In this document: piece by piece, positions 1 through 13,000 of the stretch
How the letters are laid out: each line of letters opens with the position of its first letter
How positions within the stretch are numbered: position 1 is the stretch's first letter
Source: Caenorhabditis elegans
Taxonomy: Eukaryota; Nematoda; Chromadorea; Rhabditida; Rhabditidae
Direction: 5' to 3'
DNA length: 64,000 nt
Assembly (NCBI RefSeq): GCF_000002985.6
Contig: NC_003281.10
Span: 6,510,001 to 6,574,000 of the forward strand
Notes under the pieces: generated by a model
Told to the model about the DNA's origin: nothing
Seen by the model: only the letters and a program-made list of their open reading frames with translations
The model's database searches: none
Made by a program: the position numbers and the translations under genes

Positions 1-105
1 TGAATAATCTCTATAAAAATATTTATTATTGAAAATTCTTGTTCTGTGTATTTCTTAACACATTTAAAATGACATGATTAATTTCCCACATCGTCCGCTG
101 AATGA

Positions 106-3100
106 CTACAAGCTACAGATTTTGTGACTTTTGCAAGTTTTTCTTGTGAAATAAGATCGTAGTTTTTGTGATTTGCTTCCACATATGTAAGTTATGGAAA
201 AAATATTCAGAAACAAATAAAAATCTGGAAGATTTCGTTTCCACTCTATTCTGAAAATTTAAAAATGAACTAACCTTCTTTGCATTTTTTGCTTTTTGAC
301 ACCTCTCGCCTGACTTGTGTCCATGCTCATTCGATATTGATTTTTACGAAGAGCTTTCATTTTTGCCTGGAAACAATCTTCTTTGATGACGTCACTTTGG
401 AAACTCAATTTTCGAGAAAATGATTCGAGTTTTCTCATCTTCGAGACCAAGTAGTTAATACAATTTTCAAAGTGATGTCAACATAACTCAACAAGTTTTG
501 AAATGAAACTCAGTGTTTTAGGAAGTGGATTTTTCTATTCACGGAACAAAAACTCTAAACTTAGTTTTCAAACAAAACTGACACATTTTCGGTATCTACA
601 CTTTCAACGGCAATCTATTTTTAAATCTTTAGCTTGGTATTTTTTGATTGACCTGAACTTTACACTATATTTCACACCAACAACTAAAAAATAAAAACGA
701 CCACGACTATGTGACGTGGCAAGAACAAAGTCGGTGTTATCAAAAAGGAACTGATAATAAATCATTATTAACATATCGAATAAAAAAACAATAATTTACG
801 TGTTGTGTGTACTGTCTGGTTATCGTCGCCAGTCGAGCGGTATAACTGTACGTAGACTGAAGATCACACATCTGAGATGATATAGAACCAAAAAAATGTT
901 GAGGATCGGCGCGAGTTGTGTGCTGAAATGAGAGGGAAAGGACACATATAGGCAACTAAACATTTGGGAGAAGATAAAGCAGATGACATGATACAACAAA
1001 GCGACATGTTGACTGGGGAGAAGGAAAAGGCAAAAGACTTACTGAAATAGGATCCATATGTTGCAAAAGAAGTGGGTCTAGATGTGTAGAGTGTCGCTGT
1101 TCGGATATCACTCCAAATTCTGTCCATAAATCGATTAAAGATGTTGGAGGACTGAAATAAGGTAAGATTAATTAACGAGTCTTCTAGAAATGAGTTCGAG
1201 ACTTAGGTCTAATTATTGATTGCAAGCTAAAGTTTGAACACCACATAGTTAAAGTTAGTTGTCTAGCCATGCTTAGGTCTAAACAAATTCTCAAAGCATT
1301 CTCCTCCAATTCCCCAAAGTTCTACGCCCACCTTTATAATACCTATGTTGCTCCCATTATGAATTATTGCTCGGAAGTCTATGCTCCCTACCCAAACTCA
1401 TTGCTTTCAGCAAAACTTGAACAACCTCTAAGGCACTTTACCAAGCGCGTTCTTCAAAGATGCAATACAAAATTCTCATCTTATGAAAATCGACTCAGTA
1501 TAATGGAGCTCCACTCCACCAGACACAATAGAATTAAGGCTCAATTGAAACTACTGTATAGACTGTTAACAGGTACCTCTCATTTTTCTAACCTTAGACA
1601 ATTTGTTACTTTCTCTAGTTCTAATAGGCACCCAATGATTTTAGTTAGGAAGGACAAATGCTCCACGCATTTCTTTGCTCTTATCATCCCAGTCTGGAAC
1701 AATTTATTCAAAAATGTAACGGTTTTTATGTCCCCCTATCAGTTCTGTGAATTTATTGATCTCAACATCCCCCGGTTATAACTACACTTTTACCTCCATT
1801 CTCTTCTTTCTCCCCGTTTCACCTGTTCCCTATTATCTTTTTTTCTTTTTTTTTTGTAACTTTTACTCGAGTTGAACTCTTTTAGGGTTCGTCTCGTTTT
1901 ATTTGGTTATTTCTCTTCTTTTTATTTGGTTATTTCTCTTGATTTTTGAAAAAGACATATTTCACTTGAAAACCTATATTGAAAAATATAGAAGGAAATT
2001 AAGAGAAAAAAATTCAGGACGAAAATTTGTCTGGAAATCGCAAAAACTTCTCTCACCTTAATATGAAAAATTCAACAACCGGATTATATATCAATTTTCG
2101 TATCCTGTCAGAAATCGGTTTGTTATAATGCTTTTGTCCATGAATTGCCAGAACTCCTGTTGCTAGAAATGTTCCAACAACAATCACCATAATTATTCCA
2201 ATATAATACCAACCTGGAAACAAAACAAGAAGTTGGGGCTAACCAGAAAAAGTGCAGGACAACTTACTCATCAATGGAACATATGTGCTTGTAGAAGGCA
2301 TTTGATTGCAAACCATTAACATCATAACTGACATTGTCAGAAGAGTATTGATACCAAGATATCTAAAAAATAAATATCGTATTTCCTCTATTAATCTTGC
2401 ATGCAAGACTAATTTTCAATCAACCCGTAGGGTGCAAGACTAATAGAGACTGCAATACTAATTTTCGAAAGCCCAATAACTTTGGAAAAGTTACCAACTT
2501 TTGTTGAAAACTTAACCTTTTACCGCTTAAGTCATGAAAAATTCATTCTTTTCCAATATTTCAAAAGCTATTTAATCACTTTCAAGTTCAATGTATTCAA
2601 AAAATTACAAATCTGTTGAAGTTTCCTCTTCTGTATAGCTGGTCAGGCGAAACGAAGGGTGGAAGCCTATTAGAGACTGCAATACTAATAGAGGCTGTAA
2701 GACTATTTTTCGATTGACCTCTAGGGATACAAGACTAATAGGAGTGCAAGACTAATAGAGGAAATACGGTATTTATATACATCTCGATAAAAAAACAAAA
2801 CTCACAATTTCTCATCCCTTTCACTTGATGACGACGTTGGTGTAAAGAATCCAGTTACTGCTACTATTGTAATAATGGAAGTAGGAACAACCAAATTAAT
2901 CATATAGTACAATGGTTTTCTTCTAATTACTAAATGTGCATATAGCATCACCCATGGTGCCGTACAGCATTTGAATGTCTCTTCAACACGAACAAATTCA
3001 AATGAAATTACTTCCCATTCGTCATTTCTTGCCATGTTTCCAAGATTTACAGTTGAGCTCAGAGGCCAGTAGTCAATTGTTTGCTGCAAAAGTTTCATGG

Positions 3101-4765
3101 GTTTAAATGAGGTTTTGTCTGAAATTAATTTTTTTATTCAATTTCACTCCGTAAAAATATACTTTTTCTATCTTCTACTTTTTAAATCTACTTTAGAAGG
3201 GAATTAAAATTACGGATAATTAAAAATTTGATAGAATTGAGATATGGAAAATTTAAAAACAACCTTATCATGTGTCCAACTAGAAATGATAAATGTACAA
3301 TTCTGCCTATCATATGGGAACCATCGCACATCCATTCGACATGACAATTTGTAAATTGCTGGAAACATGAGTTGAACCTTTGCGCCATCTTTTTTCTGAT
3401 TCCAATGACCCGTTTCAAGTTGAGCATTCATCAAAGATTCTGTCTTCTTTTGCTCTAGTTCTTCACTAAAAAACTCTAAATTAAAGGATAAACATTCGAA
3501 ATTAACGTACCTATTATAGAGATATGTGTCAGGTATCCAAATTTGATGATATGGAACTATTGTCCTATTGATCATACCATAATCGACTGGGTTCCAGTCT
3601 AAAAACTCATCATACCAGTGTTGGACCATCCAAACGTTGACTTCTATGCTTTGCATGTGTTCGTCCTAAAATTGTTTGGGATTTGAAAAAATCTGAACAA
3701 CAATTTCAAACACCTTGACAATACTATATAGGTATCCAAACTAATTGAAACTCACCACATCAAGAATCTGATAGAGACTCATGCTTAAATTGACCCTAGT
3801 GGGCCTCGTGTAGTCTCTCTTTGGATGCACAGTTTTCTCGTAATAGTTTGGATCCAGCAGCTCCTCTACCAGCCTTCGTTGGTCGTTGATGAACTGCCCT
3901 GTAAAAATATCACAACAATTTTAAATAAAATGAATTCGCAGTCAGCAGGATTCGAACCTACGCGGGCAGAGCCCAATTGATTTCGAGTCAATCTCCTTAA
4001 CCACTCGGACATGACTGCACGTTTTGGCAAATTCCGGTAGATTTTGATTTTTTAAAACAATTTATAATGGGGTTAATCAAGTAGTGTCGGAAAATTAAAA
4101 AGTGTAGAAAAATTACGTCACAACCTTATTCAAGTAGATAAAAACATGTATTTAAATACATTTGTGACGTCACAAATGTATTTAAATACATTTTGCTACA
4201 TTACTTGAATAACCCCATAACAATAATAAATAATAAATATTTATATTCGAAACATGTACTTTTACATTAACTATTCACAGCAGTTTCAAGTGACTAAACG
4301 GACCAGACACTGAAAGTACTATTTTTGTTTGCAAAGTTTTCCCACAAACCTTCATTGAGCTTTTCCAAATATCGTTGCCTTTCTTCAATGAGCTCTTGCA
4401 TAAACGTTGCGTTATACGCGGCAGTGGTGTTTTCTAAATTTCGAGTTTTACTCAAATATCTGTTTCGAGTAGTTTGCACTTACCTAATGATTTCTTCAAT
4501 TGTGTCTGAAAATCATCGACATTCGTATTATTTCTAGTACTATGTTCACGATTCGAGTCGTACCATTCTCGATATGAAGACGTTGTAGCCGGTGATAATC
4601 TGAAACTATGACGATATAGAAATTCATTTGAACTTGATTAAGCTGTGAAAAACTGAAAAGAAGCCATGCTTACTGCACTTGCTTCCCATACTTCTCGTAC
4701 ACTCTGCTACCGGCTCCACAGGAGCAATATCGAATCAATAATATGAGGATTATGTTGGGAAGCAT
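106..4765 (-). CDS. Cys-loop ligand-gated ion channel, alpha-type nicotinic acetylcholine receptor subunit (DEG-3-like)
   Basis: Thirteen exons join in phase into 596 residues: 4765-4674, 4599-4484, 4433-4350, 3898-3756, 3665-3511, 3465-3264, 3083-2806, 2362-2268, 2213-2057, 1151-1043, 922-800, 366-275, 250-106. The start codon lies one base after a TTTTCAG acceptor, typical of SL1 trans-splicing, and opens a signal peptide. Seen: the 13-residue Cys-loop CRMDVRWFPYDRQNC (about residues 239-253), vicinal cysteines FKCC (about 303-304) that define alpha-type subunits, TM1 after RRKPLYYMINLVVP, ERDEK before TM2 (the Glu fits a cation pore), QMPSTS after TM2, a basic TM3-TM4 loop and EWK before TM4. 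The family forms pentameric acetylcholine- or choline-gated channels in neurons and muscle. The last exon gives an unusually short TM4, so the extreme C-terminus may be mis-modelled. The introns hold a tRNA, a LINE fragment and two small elements. Family certain; exact orthologue not recognised (acr-5 is one candidate, from memory only). Confidence 0.93.
1192..1965 (+). mobile_element. 5'-truncated CR1/Sam-like LINE fragment (C-terminal end of reverse transcriptase)
   Basis: An open frame from about 1197 to 1781 reads RDLGLIIDCKLKFEHH, then a helical region, and ends NIPRL-stop. The DLGxIID-LKF-H motif is typical of the region after the reverse-transcriptase core in CR1/Jockey-type LINEs. A stop at 1191 and loss of the rest of the ORF mark 5' truncation, as expected for target-primed retroposition. 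After the stop comes a T-rich 3' end with a direct repeat of TTTATTTGGTTATTTCTCTT. It lies antisense inside the 2057-1151 intron of the ion-channel gene. A second copy of the 3' end lies near 15,205-15,476. Confidence 0.8.
2375..2775. mobile_element. Small inverted-repeat element (MITE) in an ion-channel intron
   Basis: Both ends carry CGTATTTCCTCTATTA in opposite orientation, at about 2378 and 2769. Several internal copies of GCAAGACTAATAGAG lie in both orientations in the arms, with an AT-rich unique centre. There is no coding capacity. It fills most of the intron between exons 2806 and 2362. The superfamily is not assigned. Confidence 0.65.
3937..4018 (-). tRNA. tRNA-Ser (anticodon CGA)
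   Basis: Read on the minus strand, the 82-nt gene has a 7-bp acceptor stem GCAGTCA/TGACTGC with discriminator G, a type-II long variable arm, an anticodon stem ATTGA/TCAAT around the loop CTCGAAA (anticodon CGA, codon UCG) and the T-loop box GGTTCGAATCC. It has no intron. It lies within the intron between exons 4350 and 3898 of the ion-channel gene, on the same strand as the host. Confidence 0.96.
4069..4216. mobile_element. Palindromic MITE with a 46-bp perfect palindrome and CRE-like centre
   Basis: The ends are GGGGTTAATCAAGTA and, inverted, TACTTGAATAACCCC (one mismatch). Positions 4146-4191 form a perfect palindrome centred on GTGACGTCAC, which contains the consensus cAMP-response element TGACGTCA. 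It lies about 50 bp from the tRNA-Ser gene, in the same intron. Confidence 0.7.
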
Positions 4766-7700
4766 GCTGAAAATTGTTTTTAAAGCATTGAAACTGGTGA
4801 CGAGGAAAGATGAGAAAACGTATTCAAATGGGGTTTAAACTATTGAATGGTTCAAATAAAAACAGATTTTGAGTTTGAAGAGGAAAAACTAACTGCAAAA
4901 ATCAGATCAGTCAGTTATTCTTGGATATTTGTTGCGAGTATTTGACAGGACTGGTAACTTTTGCAAAGACACATTTTTAAATGAAAATTTAGGCGATTTT
5001 TTGTGAGAAGACGTCTTGGATTTTGTAACGGAAACAAAACTGTATTATATTTAATTTTTCATATGGAAGTTGAAACATTTTAAGACTTCCTCAATTTACA
5101 GCATACTTCCAAAGATTCCATGTTTTTTTTTTCAAAAAAACAGTTATCCTCAAGAAAATAAAAATATTTTAAAGCAATGGTTCTCGCAAAACGAGTCATG
5201 ATCAGATTTCGAAGTTCTAAAATATGAGTAAAATGCAAAACAAAAACACACAAAAAAAACAAACAAGAACCTCCCTCGATTCCATTATTCATTTCTCGTG
5301 TTTTATGGAAGATGGTGTCAAAGATGAGAGAGTAACCTCTTTCAAAAAAAAAATGCCGAGACGAAACGGGCGGGAAATCAAAATCCCAGTGGACGGGAAA
5401 TAGAAAAAAGTGAGACAAGGCGTGGAATGTTGACGAGTTGAAAAGGATGAGAATATGTATGATTGAATGTTTCATTGTTTCGGGTTAAAATATCATTCTC
5501 ATGTATCTTGGAACACTCGTTTTTTTGTACAGTTCTCAATCTAATAATCTAAAATCTCTAAAAAAGGTGTTTCAATACAATTTATTTTTTGAAGTATAAA
5601 GTTAACACTCATAAGTCTTGTATAACTTGAAGAGCAGAATTTTTTTCTCATCATGGTTAATTTTTGAGCGTAAATTTTAATTGCTCATCGCTTGAACATT
5701 TCATTATTTTTCTATAGTAGTTGTTACCTCATTTCTCACATTTTAAATTAACTGAATTTTACGTTTATTTGCGATAGGAATGACAAAAAAAATTACAGTT
5801 TGCTCTTGAAAAGATTGAATTTTGAATAAAAATTTCAAAAAAAAAGTACCGTTTGATTTATTTTGATAAGTTTATTCTTTAAAGCTTAAAGTTAAATAAA
5901 GTTGACATTGACACGGACCAATTTTTCAAAATCGATAAAAACAACAAAACCAGAACCAAAACCAAGTTCATCTGGGGGAAATGCAAAACCAAACTAAGAA
6001 GACACTTTTTCACAAATAGGGTCTAAAGTTCTATGAAAAATTAGCATGACGAATCTTATATTGGCACCTCTTATTACCCATCATTCACCCACTCTCCTCA
6101 CACCCCCAAATAGCCTATTTCATGTTCACTTTAATGTTCCAATTAATCAACTTTTGCAGGTGATAATTGCTTTTCTTGTTTGTACTTTATTCGTAACTTT
6201 TTGATTATTCTTCCTATGTATTGTGTATTTATTTTTTCTGTCTTTATACTATACTGCTTTTATTCCATCACGATTCCAATCGTAATAAATCAAATCAAAT
6301 CAAATCAAATCAAAATAGACACTTCAGCAAATCAAGCTCCATATTTTAATTTGCATAATCTATTAAAAAATAATTATTTTGGGCTATATAAAGAAATCAG
6401 CTTGCTTTAAAACTTCCCACAGAAGATAGCATTTCTCATTCAAAAATGTTTTCAAAAATATGGTTGTTGTCCCAAACACTCCTGTGTGGTCAAATGTTTG
6501 TCAGGGTCTAAACAGATTGAAAATAGGCATAAGTCTTGGCTATACGTTCAAGTTGAGAATATGCATTCTCATTTCTCCGTTCTTTTTCAGACATGAAATT
6601 ATCATGATACATTCATAAACGGAAGTATACTCATTAAATCGTCAGTTTCAGAATGTTATTGAGAAGGATAAGGAATAGAGGTAAAAGAAGATGAAGAACA
6701 AACATAGAGAAGATGACTTTTGTCTGGCAATTTTAACCCTCCAACAATTGCCAATTCCATTGCCATTTTAGAATATTGAAAAGAGCACATTGTTGTGGAA
6801 GAGCACAACAGCTTCTCTTTTCATTTTTATTATTAGGACCACAAGAAAAAACAATAAATAAAAAAGAGAGGAAGTAAGACGGGGTAACAAAAAATAAAGA
6901 GAGGATGAAATACAATTTGCTGAGCAGATGTTATTTTTTTGAAATGGGCACTAAAATTTCAGAATTACACATTTTCAGAGAGGACTCTTAAATTCCAAAT
7001 CAAATGTCAACATTTTTTGAAACTACTCGGCATTTAGAGGCAAAGAGGCAACTTTCTGCCATCATCGTGGTAACTTTCTAGGCTGACATAAGGTAGGTGT
7101 GTGAACTTATGAAGTAGGTTTAAATTTTGTTTTATCTACAAAAAATACACCACAGTTCTCATCAAGCTCACAGAAAAAACTAAGAAAAAGTGATGTAATA
7201 GTTCTACCAAAAACGTGTCCGTGGGTGGATCTGAAAATAAAAAGCTCTTTCTTTTCCTTTCTTTGCGTATCCATTTAGATACGCATCACGATTGGTGAGA
7301 GTAAAATTGGGAGAAAAAGTCGAGTTCAATTAGCCGAATTGGTTTTTTTTGCTCGTTCAACCTACCCCCATCGAGACTCGTTTTTCCTACTGCTTCTGCG
7401 CTCGGGGTGCTTTTTCCAAAATGACTGAATGACAATGTGTTTTGACGTTGAACAGTGTGGGGAGTGAAAAATGGAATTAGACGGGACACTTTCATTGATA
7501 TTTTTTAATTTTTATTCTAACTGAAATGTTGAGCTTTTTGAGAGACTCATAATGAGAAGTAGTAATTAAATTTTAAAAACTTGTTTTTTCTTTCTGAAAA
7601 TATATAATTTTGAACAACAAATGTTTTCATTTTATTTTCGTGATAAATACATTTAATTATTGAATTAAATAAATTACTAAAATTTTTTTGGCAACCTTAT

Positions 7701-8901
7701 GGAAGTCGGCTCTGAATTGTTTGCTAGTTTCCGCACAGTGCCGTATCTAAATCGCGGTGTAAAGTATACATTTTTGTTTTCTATACAAATTATGTCAAAT
7801 GGCTCAACAAGAATTAGCTTAAATTTCCAAAGTCACTGAATAATCTAAGAACAGACGAAATGCAGAAAACAATATATTCATTGTAAATGCACAACTTTTC
7901 CAGAAAACTGAGATTTGTTAGGGTTGAAAATAAAACAAACATCACACTAACCGAATACTAAAAACTCTAAAGTTCAACATTTTACAAAATTCTGAATTTG
8001 ATGGCACCTCTTTTTATTCCATCACCAAAGAATAAAGAGCACTCATGCTCAAACAGAGGGTGAAAATGAAGAGGGAAAAGAAAGAAAAGAAGTACTCCGA
8101 AAAACCTAAAACAATTTGGAAAAGGTGAACAATGGCATGAGATCATCAGAGCGTGAAACCGCCACTACACACTACTCTCCGCCCTTTCTAAAATAGAAAA
8201 AAAAACAAAATATTGATAAAATAGAGAATTATTATTCAAGGAATGATCATTCTATTTGGAAATCCTTAAAAGCTAGAAAAACTCCATAAGAAAATTGTAT
8301 TTGAATAATCTTATACACTTGTCTTTCATGACACAGTTTTTGCTAACGATGACGGAAGCATTAAAGGTAAAGACTTGCACAGAACTCGTTGCCGCATTCT
8401 TCAAGTTTTACAAATTGCCCAATTGTGTATTTGGATAATATGAAAACACCTATTGATCGACGAACCTATTTTTATTAATACCGCGCATTTAAAATATGAT
8501 GCGAATTCGCTTTAATAAAAGATTATTTAATTCATTTTAACTTAATTCAAAGGGCACAATTTTGCTAATGCCCAAAAGTTCCTCATCAATAAGAAAACTA
8601 TGAGAGGAACTTTTGAGGGTAGAAAATAGGCGGGAAATTGAAATGGAGGGAAAGTGCGAGAAGCTATAACATCAGAACAATTTAAATGGAAGAAACGGAA
8701 ATTGAAGCATTTGTGAAAAGTAAACTTTATTGAGCTCTTTGGGAACCAAATTCTGTTGCATTATTTTGTGTGCTGGTCTGCTTGCGAACTTGCTCTAATG
8801 ATAATTCCAGTTTTCAGCTTCTTCATAGATAAACAGATGCAAAATAACACCCTATGAAATACCCAAATTATCATTGGAGCAATGCTGCATCACAAGATTG
8901 T
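4766..8901. other. Gene-poor intergenic region
   Basis: About 4.1 kb lie between the start of the ion-channel gene and the 3' end of the next minus-strand gene. Apart from the LINE-type tail at about 6,175-6,313 I see only AT-rich sequence and short open frames without domain signatures or convincing splice patterns. The right half is downstream of the 8,902-10,027 gene. The left part probably holds the upstream control region of the ion-channel gene, but no individual site is recognisable. Confidence 0.6.
6175..6313 (+). mobile_element. 3' end of a non-LTR retroposon with an AAATC-repeat tail
   Basis: A T-rich, non-coding stretch ends CGTAATAAATCAAATCAAAT, continuing as about five tandem AATCA units to 6,313. 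A short 5-bp tandem tail after an AATAAA-like motif is typical of Caenorhabditis LINE/SINE 3' ends. No reverse-transcriptase frame remains and the 5' boundary is uncertain. Confidence 0.45.
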
Positions 8902-10027
8902 TTACAATTTAAACGCCTTGAACATGTTGATAAGTGAATGCCGTCGTTGCGAAAAGTCGTACTCGTTTTGATGTGCTGAACCAGCCATTATTAGAGCAGA
9001 TCTGAAACATCAGATTAATATTAAAAATGTAAGAAGAAACTATGTCACTCTTAAATGAAGACCGTACGTTTTTTCAACAAATGAATGCCTCTTCATCTTA
9101 CCTATGTACAAGCTCTCTGAGCCGCGCCGCTTCTCTTTCTCGATTCAGCTTTCGCATCATAATCACATGCGAGAAATATGTGTACAGTATAAACCCGATT
9201 ACAGACCCAAGTATTGAAAATGACATTAGTTGAGAGGATTTTGATTGGCTGAAGTTTTTTTTTGACTAGGTTGAACAAGGTGCATATTCAACTCACCGAT
9301 AAGTATACCTATCTTTATCAGTGAAAGTTTTTCCATAATCTGGATGATGTTGTGATTCATGACTCCAAATGATCATTCGACCTTCATGAGCATCTCGCCA
9401 ATCATTTTCTTTCAAGGTTATAAATGTTGATGGGTCGATTAGTTTTTGCTGCAACTTGGAACTTTTATATCATGAAAACTGTTTTTTCTAGCTCAGAAAT
9501 CTTCTGAACGTTTCTTAAAAATGATTTTTCAGTATCATTTTGTTTTGATCTTAATTAAAACAATCTCACATCTTTTTGTGAGACATTTGTTTATTGTAGA
9601 CATTTCAGCAAAAAAAGAAACAACTTTTTAGAATTTTAAAGTTTTGAATTTTCAAAAAAAAAGGTTGTCAAGTTTTTCATGAACATCAAGATGTTTTTTC
9701 TTCGTTTAAATTTTGTTTTCTAACTTTAAATTATTTTTTCTAAGTTTATTGTTTTCTAAGTTTAAATTATTTAGAATGCAATAGTATGAGTTCACTTACT
9801 TTTGGCTTCTCCTTCTCTAGTGTAACATTATTCTCTTTTTCAGGTCCTCCAACCACATCAAAAGATTCATAATTATCAGTAATATTCAAAATTTCAAAAA
9901 GTTTATCCAAATTCGTTTTCTCTTTCTGTTGAATTTCAGTAATTGGTCGACTTGTCACAAAAACTAGTAGAAATGAAATTATTCCAACGTTGAAAAGAAA
10001 CGAAGAACTGCCGACAATCACCAACAT
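8902..10027 (-). CDS. Unknown 208-aa protein with two hydrophobic segments
   Basis: Four exons join in phase: 10027-9800, 9448-9297, 9248-9102, 9001-8902. The chosen start follows a TTTTTGCAG acceptor at about 10,050. An upstream ATG in another frame would give an unrelated short ORF. Residues about 10-27 form a signal peptide or signal anchor (IISFLLVFV core). Residues 28-130 are hydrophilic and include HHPDYGKTFTDKDRYTYR. Residues about 134-153 form a second hydrophobic segment (ILGSVIGFILYTYF), followed by a very basic, helical tail (MMRKLNREREAARLRELVHR) ending FKAFKL. This suggests a small single- or two-pass membrane protein with a charged cytosolic tail. I do not recognise a family. 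The exon structure is well supported; the function is unknown. Confidence 0.78.
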
Positions 10028-10050
10028 ACACAATCATATGCTGTTTTTCC

Positions 10051-13000
10051 TGCAAAAATAGATAACTTTTCGAACATATATAAAATCGCATTGATGACTT
10101 TTTCTTCGGAGTAAAAGATGTTTCAAGAATCAAGAGTCAAGGCAAACTTCCTAATTCAGGCCAACGAAAATATTGTTTTAAATAGGCACACGATATTTTT
10201 GAAAATACAATCTGAGAGCCGATGTAACCGAAGTAACCGAAGAAGTAACCGAAGTAACGACCGATGTAAGCGATTCATCAGAATCCAAACTTTTAGAATT
10301 TTTTGGAAAATTTTAAGGAAAAGGTGATCTTAAAAACGTTGGCTCAGAAGTCAGTGTAGTTTTAAAAGTACTCACAGTGAACTTTGCCAAAACAATCAAA
10401 AATTCATGAAAATTCGAAGAAATGTTGATTCAAACATAAAAAACTCTGTTCGTTTCTTCTAAAGATATAAATCGAATCATTTTTTCAAACAAAATTCTAG
10501 TTACATTTTTTTAATCCTTGAATGCCAAACCCATGCTATTTATTATAATATTAATTTGCAAAAAAATATTTAAAATCTGTCACTACAAATCTAGCTGACC
10601 GTTGTTTTAAGAAAAGTATCTAAATGTAAAAATTGGTCCCCCGATGTCTGAGTGTGTCTGCTTCTCAGGAAACAATTATGATACAAAGTGACTCAAGCGA
10701 TGTGAAGCCAAAAAAGAAATAAGAGAAAGTCAATGATGATGTAACAGAGAAGAGGTTGCCAATGACGATCAAATATTTTGCTCAGATGTGGACTCATAAA
10801 TCACAACACGGGCTCAGCTGAAGCGTTATGGCAATCACCTATATTTTTTTAGTTGCAAGTGTTTGTATAGTTTTAGTGAGCAATAAAAAAACACAATAAT
10901 GTCACTGAGTAACCAGGCTAATTATTTGAAAACTTATAAACTTTAAGCGTTTTAAAAATATGGTAAAAATGTATAAAGCTTCACGGAAGTTTATCAAAGA
11001 TGCCATATTTGAAATTTGGTATTCACCAATCAAAGAGTTATTCCACTATTTTTTACAAGGCTGATTCACTTACTACAGCAAAAAACTAACTACTCTGAAC
11101 TCACAGTCAAAAAAATGTTTTTCCAGCTGGCATTTCAATCAAGATATCATATAACGTTAGGAGATGAAGATCCAAATTCAATTTTCTAAGGGTGGCAAGC
11201 GCCTTTCCCAATACAGAAAAATTGTTTAAGATTTCCGCAAAAAAATCTTCTGAGAAGCTGTTTGGAAATTAATTTTTCAAATACAAAAATTGTGAATATT
11301 TGATTTTGGCAAGACTACCTTGCCGATTAGCTTCTTTTGGAAAATTGATTAATTTAAAAGATGCCTACCACTTGTGGGTTTCTTGTCTTGTAGTACTTGG
11401 GCATATTAGTTATAGGTGTATATATACGAATTTTCAAAAATCAGGAATGAAAATGAGTTGGAAAGCCAAGACAAATAGGGAACAAGAGAGAAGCCTTATC
11501 AACTTCTGTCACATGCCAGTTTCAAGTGTTTTTTCAGAGATTAATCAAAACGGGACACAGTAAAACATCATGAAGGGTTTCAAATATGAGATTTGCAAAA
11601 TGAAAAAAAAAATGTCGTGGTAGACATCAAAGTTTTAGAAAAAAACTGACAATAAAAATTGTAAAAAAAATGAGTTTACAAGAAAAAACCAAAGAAAATT
11701 CCATTGAACGTTTTGAGATACAACTTTAAAAATGGATGATAGAATTATTTTTTCATAAAAATGTTTTCTCTTTAGCATAACCCAGTCACTTTTTACTACA
11801 TTTATTTTTAAAAAACCCATATGATCTCTGATGATTCCCAAATTGGAGGTTGAAAAGCGTCATAAAGCTTTAAAAATTGAAAAAAAAACGGGAATTGCTC
11901 TCATGTTGCTCATAAAAATTGAATGGGTGGAATATATTTTTTATAATTTTCGCTAGTGTAGTGAACGAGCAATAATTAATTTTTACTAGAATACTTTACT
12001 AGAATACTACAAAGGTTTTTGAAAAAAAAGGAGGACAATAGTAAAATGAATTGAAAAGCTAGTGTGAAAATACAGACTGAAATTCCAACTTTCATTCTAT
12101 ACTAATTCCAATCAAAAACAGAACCGTTAAATAGTTAATATCAATTGTTTTGAATTTAAATTAGTTTTTTTCAAGAAAAAACCCCTTACAAGTTTAATAT
12201 CACTTTAAAAGAAATCAAAAATCAATAGAAATAACACAACTTTTTAATTTTCGGTATAAGTTTAAAGTGTCAAACTCCAAATGTCGCATTGTATATTTAT
12301 AACTACTTCAACTCTAAGCTTAGTCTTCAAAAACCTGTTGAATAGAAAGAATGACGTGTATTTTTAAAGAAAAGATGGAGGTAGTGTTCTATTCTTTTTC
12401 AAGCCATCCAGCACCACCTTCTGTTACACATGTTCACACATTTTATGTCAACCAACTTACTTTAAAACAGCAGGAAATTGTGTTTTCCTTCAGATTTATT
12501 ATTTCCAATTTTTTTTTCAAAAAATTCTAGAAATTCCAGAGAATAATCAAAATGAAGAGACAGAAAAATCAAGAACGATGTGTGACTAAAGACTTCATAA
12601 ATTATTGACCAACATATTGTTTTCCAGATATTCTTAAAAATCCCACACTAATTCTCGATACTTCTGGTTGTTGGTGAAGCCATAAAAAGTAATATTAAGT
12701 AAATTCTAGGAAGGAATACGGAAATGTTGGTGCAGGTAGCCCTAATATTTATTTGTAAAAAATTTAGCAACTTTGAAAAATATGTATTTAAGTTTTTCAA
12801 TTATTTTTTGGTGAGTTAATAGTTGGTATGAATCAAAAATTGCTTTATTTATCCATATGTGACAAAAAACTGGCGCTTTGAGTATTATCGTACGTCCAAA
12901 TAGTTTTCAAAGTATTTTCTGATTTTCTGCAATAAAAAATCTTCTAATGTCAGAAAAAAGCCAAACCATAAAAAAGTCAAATTGACAGGAAATTCGAGCC

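Noticed and set aside
5080..5475. 131-codon minus-strand open frame
   Set aside because: AT-rich, no domain, no supporting splice sites or upstream acceptor; composition like intergenic DNA.
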